Assembly (NCBI GenBank): GCA_012960755.1
Contig: DUAT01000072.1
Span: forward strand, 89,694 to 153,693
From: Gammaproteobacteria bacterium
Lineage (GTDB): Bacteria > Pseudomonadota > Gammaproteobacteria > Pseudomonadales > Azotimanducaceae_A
Length of the DNA: 64,000 nucleotides
Reading direction: 5' to 3'
Both the position numbers and the translations under genes were made by a program. Positions 29,757 to 37,710 of the stretch are shown one piece after another. The notes beneath the pieces were generated by a model that worked only from the letters and a program-made list of their open reading frames with translations, did no database searches and was not told the origin of the DNA. Positions within the stretch are counted from its first letter, which is position 1. Each line of letters begins with the position of its first letter.

Positions 29757-30134
29757 ATGAGTAAACGATACCCGGACCTTGAGATCTATATTCATCGCAC
29801 CGAGACCGATCATGTACTGCGCTGGCTTGCGGAGATATTTGAACTAAAACAGTCCAGGCCGCTAAAGGATTCAATTATCTGCAACCTCGTGGGCGTGACC
29901 GGCAAAGAAATGGAGTGTGTCATTCTGTCAAAAGCAGCCAGGGGCGGGTATACCTCGGTTTGGTTCAAATCTAATGAAACAAAGTGGGATACGGACAAAG
30001 ATTGCGCTGTCGATGCCTTCGACTTTTTTGCAAAAGAAATTCGCTGTAGCGCAGGCGGTTGGCAGGGCGAGGACGAGGGCGGCTGGTTTCGTGTCACCGA
30101 CGAAGGTGTCAAAACGGCTAACTGGCTTGCATAA
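29757..30134 (+). CDS. hypothetical protein
   Basis: A 125-residue protein I do not recognise. It begins MSKRYPDLEIYIHRTETDHVL; the ATG at 29757 has GAGG about nine bases upstream. It is likely cytosolic: no signal peptide or membrane helix. It is acidic and rich in Trp and aromatics in its second half (GGYTSVWFKSNETKWDTDKDC, GGWQGEDEGGWFRVTDEG). It lies between dapE and gspN on the same strand, with about 34-64-base spacers, and is probably co-transcribed. The codon pattern and good start context make it a real gene, but no function can be given. Confidence 0.75.
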   Translation: MSKRYPDLEIYIHRTETDHVLRWLAEIFELKQSRPLKDSIICNLVGVTGKEMECVILSKAARGGYTSVWFKSNETKWDTDKDCAVDAFDFFAKEIRCSAGGWQGEDEGGWFRVTDEGVKTANWLA

Positions 30135-30168
30135 ACGCTTATGAAGTATTTTATTTTATGATTATTTT

Positions 30169-30942
30169 ATGAAGGTACTATTGTATTTCGTTGCCGCACT
30201 TTTGAGTTTCATCATTTTTATGGCCGTATTAACCCCCGCTGCTGTTGTCTGGCGTTTAATCAGTGATGAAGTATCGATTCCAAATTTGCAGGTCTATCAA
30301 GTGAGTGGAACACTCTGGAACGGACAGGCTGAGCTTAAATACCGGCAGTTCCCCATCAGCTCATTGCACTGGGAGATTGATCCCCTGTCGCTTGTTTACG
30401 GAGACATTGAGCTGGAGTTCCTCATCTCGGGAGATTCACACGAGTTCAGTGGTGAAGCGCTCCTGGGCCACTCGAGAGTCGCCATAGTCAACCTGCGAGG
30501 CACTCTGGGCAGTCGCTACATCAACGACGTCAGCCGATCCCAGGGATACACCATCTCCGGTGAATTCGAGGTACGCGATGTCAACCTTGCCACTGACTTC
30601 AGGTTGTTCAATGACGCCGGGGGCCGTGTTTACTGGTCTGGCGGCAGAATTGTGTCACTAAACGAGCCCGGCACCAGAGTATGGGACTTACCCTCCCTGG
30701 AAGGTGATCTGGATCTGGTCGATTCTTCGGTAGAGCTACTCATCCACCGCGAACAGGCAAGTGTGGTCGATATTCGGCTGAAACCCGACGGATGGATGTC
30801 CGTCACTATCAAAGGCAGGTTGTTGAGTCTGGCAAAACTCCCGTTACCTTCTGCTACAGGCATGCAGGACACTGTGCTAGAGTTTGAGGAAAAGGTCTTC
30901 TGGCCCAGGAAATCATCCGGAGAATACTTTGAGCACGATTGA
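30169..30942 (+). CDS. gspN: type II secretion system protein N
   Basis: Accessory inner-membrane component of type II secretion. It has 257 residues: one N-terminal membrane helix (LLYFVAALLSFIIFMAVLTP) and a periplasmic beta-rich domain with VSGTLWNGQA, PLSLVYGDIEL and FEVRDVNLATD, typical of GspN. The gene overlaps the start of gspC by 14 bases if the TTG start chosen for gspC is right. Confidence 0.88.
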   Translation: MKVLLYFVAALLSFIIFMAVLTPAAVVWRLISDEVSIPNLQVYQVSGTLWNGQAELKYRQFPISSLHWEIDPLSLVYGDIELEFLISGDSHEFSGEALLGHSRVAIVNLRGTLGSRYINDVSRSQGYTISGEFEVRDVNLATDFRLFNDAGGRVYWSGGRIVSLNEPGTRVWDLPSLEGDLDLVDSSVELLIHREQASVVDIRLKPDGWMSVTIKGRLLSLAKLPLPSATGMQDTVLEFEEKVFWPRKSSGEYFEHD

Positions 30943-31888
30943 ACTATTCAATCAACACAATAAGACACTGGTGACAATCACCAGCGTTGTACTCGTGATA
31001 CTAATGAGTCTGATAATCGCAAAAGCAGTCTTGTTCTTTGTCGAGGCAAGTGTGGACAACCAGATAACCCCGGGACAAAATATTGCTCAGCCCAACAAAA
31101 CCGCTAACAGCCAGGAAAATTACGGTCTGGGGCAATTGAATCTATTCGGTTCAGTTGAAGAAAGAGCCGCTCCCGTCGTCGTTGATGCGCCAAAAACCAG
31201 CCTGAACCTGGAACTCCAGGGCATTTTCACAAACAAAAATCCAACGCTTTCGAGCGCGATTGTTGCGCAGAAAGGTAAAAGTGGTGAATTGTTCAAAATC
31301 GGTGACCAGCTTCCCGGAAACGCCATTCTCAACGCGGTACTCGATGACCATATTCTTCTCAAGAGAGGTTCAAGAATCGAAAAACTTACGTTTCCTGACA
31401 GCTCTCTGAGCCAGTTCTCAACCCCGTGGACTCAGCGCTCGAACAGCCGAGGACGGAACTCCACTACACAACCGTCAAACTCAGCTCGATTACAAGAGGT
31501 GAGAGACAGAATCGCGAAGCGATCAGAAGAAATTGCCAGGAACCGAAGCAGCAGCAAGGCTCGAGGAGCTGACTTCAGAAAAGAGATCAACGCATACCAG
31601 GAACGGCTCGACTCGGATCCCCAGTCAGTCCTCAATGAGTTAGGCATTGTCCCTGTTAGCAAAAGCGATTCGAAAGGTTATCAAATAGACTCAAAAATCT
31701 CCCAGACGTTCTTGCGGCAAGCCGGACTCAGGCAAGGGGACGTCATCCTGTCCGTGAACAGCCGCCCCGTGGGCAATATTTCCAATGACAAGGCACTTAT
31801 CAGCCAGGCTATCGCTGCAAAAAAAGTTCGCGTTGAAGTTCAACGCGACAGCAGGCGATTTTTTATTACCGTCCCCATTCCACAGTAG
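30929..31888 (+). CDS. gspC: type II secretion system protein C
   Basis: Inner-membrane clamp linking the secretion platform to the secretin. About 319 residues: cytosolic N-terminus, one membrane helix (near SVVLVILMSLIIAKAVLFF), the homology region (LNLELQGIFTNKNPTLSSAI), a Ser/Arg-rich linker, and a C-terminal PDZ domain (LRQAGLRQGDVILSVNSRPVG). I choose TTG at 30929 because GGAG is six bases upstream; another TTG at 30884 in frame is possible. Confidence 0.88.
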   Translation: MSTIELFNQHNKTLVTITSVVLVILMSLIIAKAVLFFVEASVDNQITPGQNIAQPNKTANSQENYGLGQLNLFGSVEERAAPVVVDAPKTSLNLELQGIFTNKNPTLSSAIVAQKGKSGELFKIGDQLPGNAILNAVLDDHILLKRGSRIEKLTFPDSSLSQFSTPWTQRSNSRGRNSTTQPSNSARLQEVRDRIAKRSEEIARNRSSSKARGADFRKEINAYQERLDSDPQSVLNELGIVPVSKSDSKGYQIDSKISQTFLRQAGLRQGDVILSVNSRPVGNISNDKALISQAIAAKKVRVEVQRDSRRFFITVPIPQ

Positions 31889-31907
31889 CCCAGCGGATTA
31901 GGGTAAC

Positions 31908-33830
31908 ATGGCATATTTCTTACGAGGTCAGTTAAGTTTGCTTATGTGTCAATTTCGGTGCTGGTTACTTCTAAGTCTCCTGATCATTGCATTTCCCAAT
32001 GCCAGTGCCCAGGACGACAGTACCTGGAAGATTAATCTTAAAAACGCTGACATCCGGGAGTTTACAACCCAGGTTTCAGCCATCACTGGCAAAAGTTTCA
32101 TCATTGACCCCAGGGTAAAAGCACCGAATGTCACGGTGATATCCAATATTGAGATGAACAAGGATGCGATCTATGAACTGTACCTGAGTGTCTTGCGAGT
32201 GCATGGCTATGCGGCTGTCACATCCGGAGGTGTCATTAAGATCATTCAGCAGGTGCTTGCCAAGCAAAGCGGGAATCCCCTCGACTTTGACTCGGCCATC
32301 AGGGGTGAAGAACTGGTCACCCAGGTGATTCCGGTGAGGAATTCCCCCTCAACAGAGCTGGTCAAGATATTGCGACCCATGGTGCCCCAGTACGCAGTCA
32401 TTGCCCCGCTGTCCCAGCCTAATGTCCTGATCGTCAGTGATCACGCCAGCAACATCGCCCGGCTAACCGAGATAGTGGCCAAGATAGATATCGCTGACTC
32501 AACCAATGTAAAGATCGTGCCTCTGAAGGAAGCCTGGGTCGAGGATATGGTGGCATTACTGGAAAAACTGGCCCCGGAACAAATCGGTAAAGGTGCCAAA
32601 GGACCCAATCGAGTCACGATTGTCGCCAGTGAACGCACCAACAGCCTCGTGATCAAAGCGGAACCACAAACCATGAGCAGGATTGAGTCTCTGATCACCG
32701 ATCTGGATGTCCCGGCGAACCGGGCGGGTACCATTCAGGTCGTTCGCCTTGCCCATTCCGATGCCACCCAGCTGGCAGACATACTCAAAAACCTGGTCAC
32801 TGATTCGAGCGCCGGTGACAAGTCCAGTCAGAATATTAAAACAAATATTCAGGCTGATGCCGCCTTGAACGCCCTGATCATCAAAGCCGACCCGACGACC
32901 ATGGCTGAACTGAAAGATATTATCAGTCGGCTTGATGTCCGACGCTTGCAAGTCATGATTGAAGCGGTGATTGTGGAGGTCAGTGAAAAGTTCAGCCGGG
33001 ACCTTGGAACAGAGCTGGTGGTCGGTAATAATTCCGGCAGCACCATACCCCTGGCAGCCACAGCGCCATCTGGCACCCTGACGTCCATTATCCGCGCCAT
33101 TGCGACCCAAGACTCAGCGAATGTGAATCTCGGCACCGACCCAACCATCATTGGCGGTAAAAGGAGCACCTCAGGTACCAGCTTTGCTTTTCTTATCAGC
33201 GCACTGCAGGAAACCGGTGAGGTGAACTTGTTATCGACGCCCAGCATCACCACCATGGACAACGAGGAAGCCAAAATTGTTGTCGGTCAAAGCGTGCCTT
33301 TTAGAACCGGTTCTTCAGCCACGGGTAGTGGTGGACTTATAAACCCCTTCACGACCATCGAAAGGGAAGACGTCGGGTTGACCCTGCAAGTCACTCCGCA
33401 CATCCATGATGGTCAGCTGATTCGCCTCGAAATTTACCAGGAAGTATCTGAAGTGGATGACAGTGGTATCACCATCGGTACTACCGGTGCGTCAGATATC
33501 ATCACTAACAAACGTACAATTGAAACCACAGTGCTGGTGGACGATGGCGACGTCATCGTTCTTGGAGGTCTTATCAGGGACAGATCGATTGAGGGCGAAA
33601 GTGGTGTACCGTTGCTGATGAATATTCCGTTTCTCGGCTATCTCTTCAAGAGAACCACACATTCCAACGAGAAGCAAAATCTGCTGGTCTTTATGCGCCC
33701 AACGGTTTTAGCTACCAGCAAGTCCATCATCGAACAGACAAAGCGCAAGTATACCGGTATATGGGAGGTCGAGATCACCGGACGCGATCCTCTTGACGCC
33801 ATAAGCGATCTTTTCGATGGCAAGCATTAG
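31908..33830 (+). CDS. gspD: type II secretion system secretin
   Basis: Outer-membrane channel of type II secretion. It has 640 residues: a signal peptide (ends near FPNASAQ), N0 domain (INLKNADIREFTTQVSAITG), three N1-N3 repeats of secretin type, and the C-terminal secretin domain (VNLLSTPSITTMDNEEAKIVVG, DVIVLGGLIRD). It follows gspC by 19 bases. No gspE-M genes follow; the plsB start overlaps its last 14 bases instead. Confidence 0.95.
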   Translation: MAYFLRGQLSLLMCQFRCWLLLSLLIIAFPNASAQDDSTWKINLKNADIREFTTQVSAITGKSFIIDPRVKAPNVTVISNIEMNKDAIYELYLSVLRVHGYAAVTSGGVIKIIQQVLAKQSGNPLDFDSAIRGEELVTQVIPVRNSPSTELVKILRPMVPQYAVIAPLSQPNVLIVSDHASNIARLTEIVAKIDIADSTNVKIVPLKEAWVEDMVALLEKLAPEQIGKGAKGPNRVTIVASERTNSLVIKAEPQTMSRIESLITDLDVPANRAGTIQVVRLAHSDATQLADILKNLVTDSSAGDKSSQNIKTNIQADAALNALIIKADPTTMAELKDIISRLDVRRLQVMIEAVIVEVSEKFSRDLGTELVVGNNSGSTIPLAATAPSGTLTSIIRAIATQDSANVNLGTDPTIIGGKRSTSGTSFAFLISALQETGEVNLLSTPSITTMDNEEAKIVVGQSVPFRTGSSATGSGGLINPFTTIEREDVGLTLQVTPHIHDGQLIRLEIYQEVSEVDDSGITIGTTGASDIITNKRTIETTVLVDDGDVIVLGGLIRDRSIEGESGVPLLMNIPFLGYLFKRTTHSNEKQNLLVFMRPTVLATSKSIIEQTKRKYTGIWEVEITGRDPLDAISDLFDGKH

Positions 33831-36417
33831 ACATGTTATTGTTGCGAGTGCAGAAAGAAAAACGGGCATAACCACGATGCTGGCTAAGCTGAGGTCATTT
33901 CAATTTAGCGTGGCTCGCAGCATTTTGTTTACCTGGATTCGGCCTACCATTCTTGGCTGCAATAGAAACCATCTCGAACTCCAGGCCGACGACATCGTCT
34001 GTTATGTCATGCCTTTCAAGTCTACAGCAGATCTGCTGGTGTTGGACCAGGCCTGCCGCAACAGCGAGCTACCGAGACCTATCGAGCCGATCAGTGACAT
34101 CGAGTCACGCGCGTTCTTTTTCCTCGGTCACACGGAGGGCAGGATGGGTAGAAAAACCCTCCGGCAACAATCTGCCCGCATGGGGCGTTTACTCGAACAT
34201 CAATCCAGTCTGGCTACCTCTGTCAAGATTGTCCCGGTTTCGTTTTTTTGGGGGCACCAGCCTGATCGCGAAAAATCCATCTTCAAACTATTGTTCTCCG
34301 ATAACTGGACCGTCACCAGCCGCTTCAAGAAGTTGTTAGCTACCCTGTTTCATCCTAATCACATCCTGGTCCAGTTCAGCAAACCTGTAAGCCTCCAGGA
34401 ACTCACAGCCGGTGTTACAGATCCTGAAAAACAAAGGAGAAAGCTGCACCGATTGCTGAGAGTTCATTTCAATCGGCAACGACAGGCAATTATTGGCCCC
34501 GATCTTTCCCATCGCCGAACACTGATCAACTCCATGCTCACAAGTCCAGCGGTGCTGCAAGCCATTGAAGAAGAAGCCCGGGAAGAGGATAAGACCCAGC
34601 AGCAACTCGAAAAGAAAGCCATGGCCTACGCCAATGAAATTGCTTCACATCAATCCTATCGGGTCATCCGGTTTTTCTACGGATTGCTGCGATGGCTGTG
34701 GAACAAACTTTATGAGGGTATCGAAGTAAGCCACATCGACACCGCAAAACAGCTGGCGGAGTCCCATGAGGTCGTTTACATTCCCTGTCATCGGAGCCAT
34801 ATCGACTACCTGCTGCTATCCTACGTTTTATATTTAAACGGCCTGACGCCCCCTCACATAGCAGCTGGAGAGAACCTGAACCTACCGGTTGTAGGCCCGT
34901 TGTTAAGAAGAGCTGGTGCGTTCTTCATGCGCCGAAGTTTTGCCGGTGACGCCCTCTACAGAGCAGTTTTTGACGAATACATACACCTGATGTTTACCCG
35001 GGGATACTCGGTTGAGTACTTTATCGAAGGGGGCCGTAGCCGTACCGGACGGACCCTCGCACCCAGAACGGGTATGCTCAGTATGACGGCTCGCAGCTTT
35101 CAGCGGGATTCATCAAAACCAATTGCATTTCTACCGGTGTATTTTGGATATGAACGTATTTTGGAGGCATCGACTTACCTGGCCGAACTCACGGGGAAGT
35201 CGAAGAAGAAAGAATCCATCTTTGATATATTTGGAATATTCCGCACATTCAAGCATGCCTTTGGCAAGGTGGCCGTGAGTTTTGGAAATCCGGTAGAACT
35301 GGACAAGTTTCTTGATCAGCATCTGCCGGGTTGGGACAATCAGACCAGCGGATCTCCGGCAGATGACGCAAACTTTTCCCGGGCCTGCTCCACACTTTCC
35401 ATATTGCTTGCCTCACGAATTAATGATGCGGTAACCGTAAACCCGGTAAATCTGGTCGCTACCGCTATTTTGTGTACTCCAAGGCAAACCATCGAACAAC
35501 ATCGACTGGAGAGTCAGGTTAATGTACTCAGGACCTTAGCGCGTGCGACAAACGCTGGTACGGCGGTGACACAACTCAACTGCAAGGACATCATCAGCCA
35601 GGCTGAAAAAATTACCGGCATCGAGAGAAATCAGCACAAATTCGGTGACATTTTACGTGCGCCAGCAGAAATGGCTGTATTTCTGACCTACTATAGAAAT
35701 AACACGGTCCATGTATTTATTCTCGCCTCCCTGATCGCCCGGGTCGTCCAGTTCGAAACGACCGTTACAACAACAGAGATCTGCCGGGTCTGTGAGGGTT
35801 TGTACCCCTATCTCCAGTCAGAACTCTACCTGAGTTGCGATGCAGGTGACATTCCCAACCGGTGTATTCAAACACTGGATATCATGTCAACACTAGATCT
35901 GCTTAGCATTGAAAACGACGGTGTCCTGGCACCCGCACCAACAACGGATGAGTACGCCAGCCTGATGGAGCTTGGGGGAATCGTAGAGCCCACCCTGGAA
36001 CGATTTCATATTGTCATCGCCCTGTTGCAGAAATTCTCACAACAAAGTAAGCAGCCGGACTCTTTTGAAGAGACTTTTGAAGAGAGGTTTGAAGATAAGT
36101 TTCAGGGGAAGCAGCAATCAAAGCAGGTTCTGGAAAAATCTGCTGCAAGCATTGCGCATCAACTGTCCGCAATCTACCGCATCAATTCTCCCGAATTTTT
36201 TGACCAGTCTTTATTCGCCCGGTTTATCTCTACCTTAAGTGATCAGGATGGCATAGTAACTGAGGGCAACAAAATCTCACCAGGACCAGGTCTGGAACCC
36301 TTGAATTTACAGATAGAGAAGTTTCTCGACAACGATGTTCGATACAACGTCATGAAGATCATCAGCCAGATGGATTCAAAAAGACATCAAAGCGATTCGA
36401 TTTCGCAGACAAGCTGA
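33817..36417 (+). CDS. plsB: glycerol-3-phosphate 1-O-acyltransferase
   Basis: First acylation of glycerol 3-phosphate in phospholipid synthesis, at the inner membrane. It has 866 residues. The acyltransferase motif HRSHID (His325-Asp330) is followed by GAFFMRRSF, YFIEGGRSRTGR and IAFLPVYFGYE, matching E. coli PlsB blocks in order. A four-residue repeat (FEET-FEER-FEDK-FQGK) interrupts the C-terminal region near residue 750. The last 56 bases overlap rsmJ tail to tail. It is next to gspD, an unusual partner. Confidence 0.96.
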   Translation: MASIRHVIVASAERKTGITTMLAKLRSFQFSVARSILFTWIRPTILGCNRNHLELQADDIVCYVMPFKSTADLLVLDQACRNSELPRPIEPISDIESRAFFFLGHTEGRMGRKTLRQQSARMGRLLEHQSSLATSVKIVPVSFFWGHQPDREKSIFKLLFSDNWTVTSRFKKLLATLFHPNHILVQFSKPVSLQELTAGVTDPEKQRRKLHRLLRVHFNRQRQAIIGPDLSHRRTLINSMLTSPAVLQAIEEEAREEDKTQQQLEKKAMAYANEIASHQSYRVIRFFYGLLRWLWNKLYEGIEVSHIDTAKQLAESHEVVYIPCHRSHIDYLLLSYVLYLNGLTPPHIAAGENLNLPVVGPLLRRAGAFFMRRSFAGDALYRAVFDEYIHLMFTRGYSVEYFIEGGRSRTGRTLAPRTGMLSMTARSFQRDSSKPIAFLPVYFGYERILEASTYLAELTGKSKKKESIFDIFGIFRTFKHAFGKVAVSFGNPVELDKFLDQHLPGWDNQTSGSPADDANFSRACSTLSILLASRINDAVTVNPVNLVATAILCTPRQTIEQHRLESQVNVLRTLARATNAGTAVTQLNCKDIISQAEKITGIERNQHKFGDILRAPAEMAVFLTYYRNNTVHVFILASLIARVVQFETTVTTTEICRVCEGLYPYLQSELYLSCDAGDIPNRCIQTLDIMSTLDLLSIENDGVLAPAPTTDEYASLMELGGIVEPTLERFHIVIALLQKFSQQSKQPDSFEETFEERFEDKFQGKQQSKQVLEKSAASIAHQLSAIYRINSPEFFDQSLFARFISTLSDQDGIVTEGNKISPGPGLEPLNLQIEKFLDNDVRYNVMKIISQMDSKRHQSDSISQTS

Positions 36418-37006
36418 ATGCAGGCTTAAAGTCGCCAAATCCTGCTCCGGAGATCGGGCGTTTTACGACAACCCTTGGGCATCGGGATTGCAGAGCCAAT
36501 CGCACCAACTCACTGGCGTCTTCGTCCTTACCGATAAATTTCTGCAGGATCTGCATCCCACCCTTCACCCGGGCACTTTTCCTTCTCGACGGGAACATCG
36601 GGTCAATGAATACCACATCCGGCGCTTCGACAATATTCTGCAAGTAATTGACGGCATCATTCTTAATCAGCTTCATCCGTGCGGTTATTTCCCTCACTTC
36701 GCCACTGGCTGAGGTCAGGGCTTGTTCAAGCAGCATCGCTACGACCGTGGAACGCTCGAACAGTGTCACTTCACAACCTTCACTCGCCATCAGGAAACTG
36801 TCGATACCCAACCCTGCAGTGCAGTCCCAGACCGTTAACCCCGGCCGCGCGCCGACTGCCTTTAGCAGCAATTCCTTCTTACCGCCATGGTACCGGCGAT
36901 AGTGGAGTTCAGAGGATAGAAAGTCGACCCTGAGAGGATGTTGGGAAACAAGCACATCCTTTATTCCGTAGCCATATTCATCCTTTACAAGTACGAATCT
37001 GCTCAT
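36362..37006 (-). CDS. rsmJ: 16S rRNA (guanine(1516)-N(2))-methyltransferase
   Basis: SAM-dependent methyltransferase acting on 16S rRNA. It has 214 residues. LHYRRYHGGKKELLLKAVG, the SAM motif DCTAGLGIDSF, VTLFERS and the target-base motif FIDPMFPSR are all RsmJ-like, as is the C-terminal KSNRFDVFL. Its ATG overlaps the tsaB stop by four bases (ATGA). Confidence 0.92.
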   Translation of the reverse strand: MSRFVLVKDEYGYGIKDVLVSQHPLRVDFLSSELHYRRYHGGKKELLLKAVGARPGLTVWDCTAGLGIDSFLMASEGCEVTLFERSTVVAMLLEQALTSASGEVREITARMKLIKNDAVNYLQNIVEAPDVVFIDPMFPSRRKSARVKGGMQILQKFIGKDEDASELVRLALQSRCPRVVVKRPISGAGFGDFKPAFSLSAKSNRFDVFLNPSG

Positions 37007-37686
37007 TGCCGGGGTTTCGCACTTGCAACCTGTTCGCGCAGGTATTCGGGCCTGGCTTGTTGAGCTGATACTGAAAGACCACGATTGTGCCGATCAAGTC
37101 CCTGATCAACCAGATCCCGTCCCGTTGGGTAAAAATTCGGGTAAATATCCCCAACAGTAACCTGCACGCCCTGCTGCAACCGGGTCTTCAATTGCCAACC
37201 GCTACCGATACCTATCCAGTTTTTATTCTTCTCCTGCTTCGGCACTTCATCAGCTTCGAACACGCCTTCTGTACCATTGCCGACGGCAAAGCCGTCTTTA
37301 ATTGAATAAGAGCCAAAATAGACTTCCTGCTTGCGGGCGGTCAGTGCAACGATACTGTGCTTATGACCATTAACTCGAAAAGCATTTTGTGCCAGGCATG
37401 CCATACTCGAGATTCCCACCACGGGTATCTCGAGCCCGAAAGCAAGACCTTGAACAACACCGATGCCGATCCTTAATCCGGTGAAGGAACCAGGACCCTG
37501 GCCAAACACGATCAGGTCCAGTTCGCTGTTTGCCAGCTTAGCTTCCGACAAGAGGCGAACAATTCGAGGCAGGATCACTTTGCTATGGGTACGCTCAACA
37601 ATCTCGGCATCTTCAAAAAGCTGCCGGCCAGTTGAAACTGCAAGAACACAGGCATTTGTCGATGTATCAATGGCAAGGACATTCAT
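37003..37686 (-). CDS. tsaB: tRNA threonylcarbamoyladenosine biosynthesis protein TsaB
   Basis: Partner of TsaD/TsaE in making t6A37 of tRNAs. It has 227 residues of the ASKHA fold, with LAIDTSTNACVLAV at the N-terminus, RTHSKVILPRI, and FGQGPGSFTGLRIGIGV. ATG at 37686. It lies downstream of the helicase gene and upstream of rsmJ on the same strand. Confidence 0.94.
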   Translation of the reverse strand: MNVLAIDTSTNACVLAVSTGRQLFEDAEIVERTHSKVILPRIVRLLSEAKLANSELDLIVFGQGPGSFTGLRIGIGVVQGLAFGLEIPVVGISSMACLAQNAFRVNGHKHSIVALTARKQEVYFGSYSIKDGFAVGNGTEGVFEADEVPKQEKNKNWIGIGSGWQLKTRLQQGVQVTVGDIYPNFYPTGRDLVDQGLDRHNRGLSVSAQQARPEYLREQVASAKPRQ

Positions 37687-37710
37687 GGGAATTTCTTAGG
37701 GAACCTCTGA

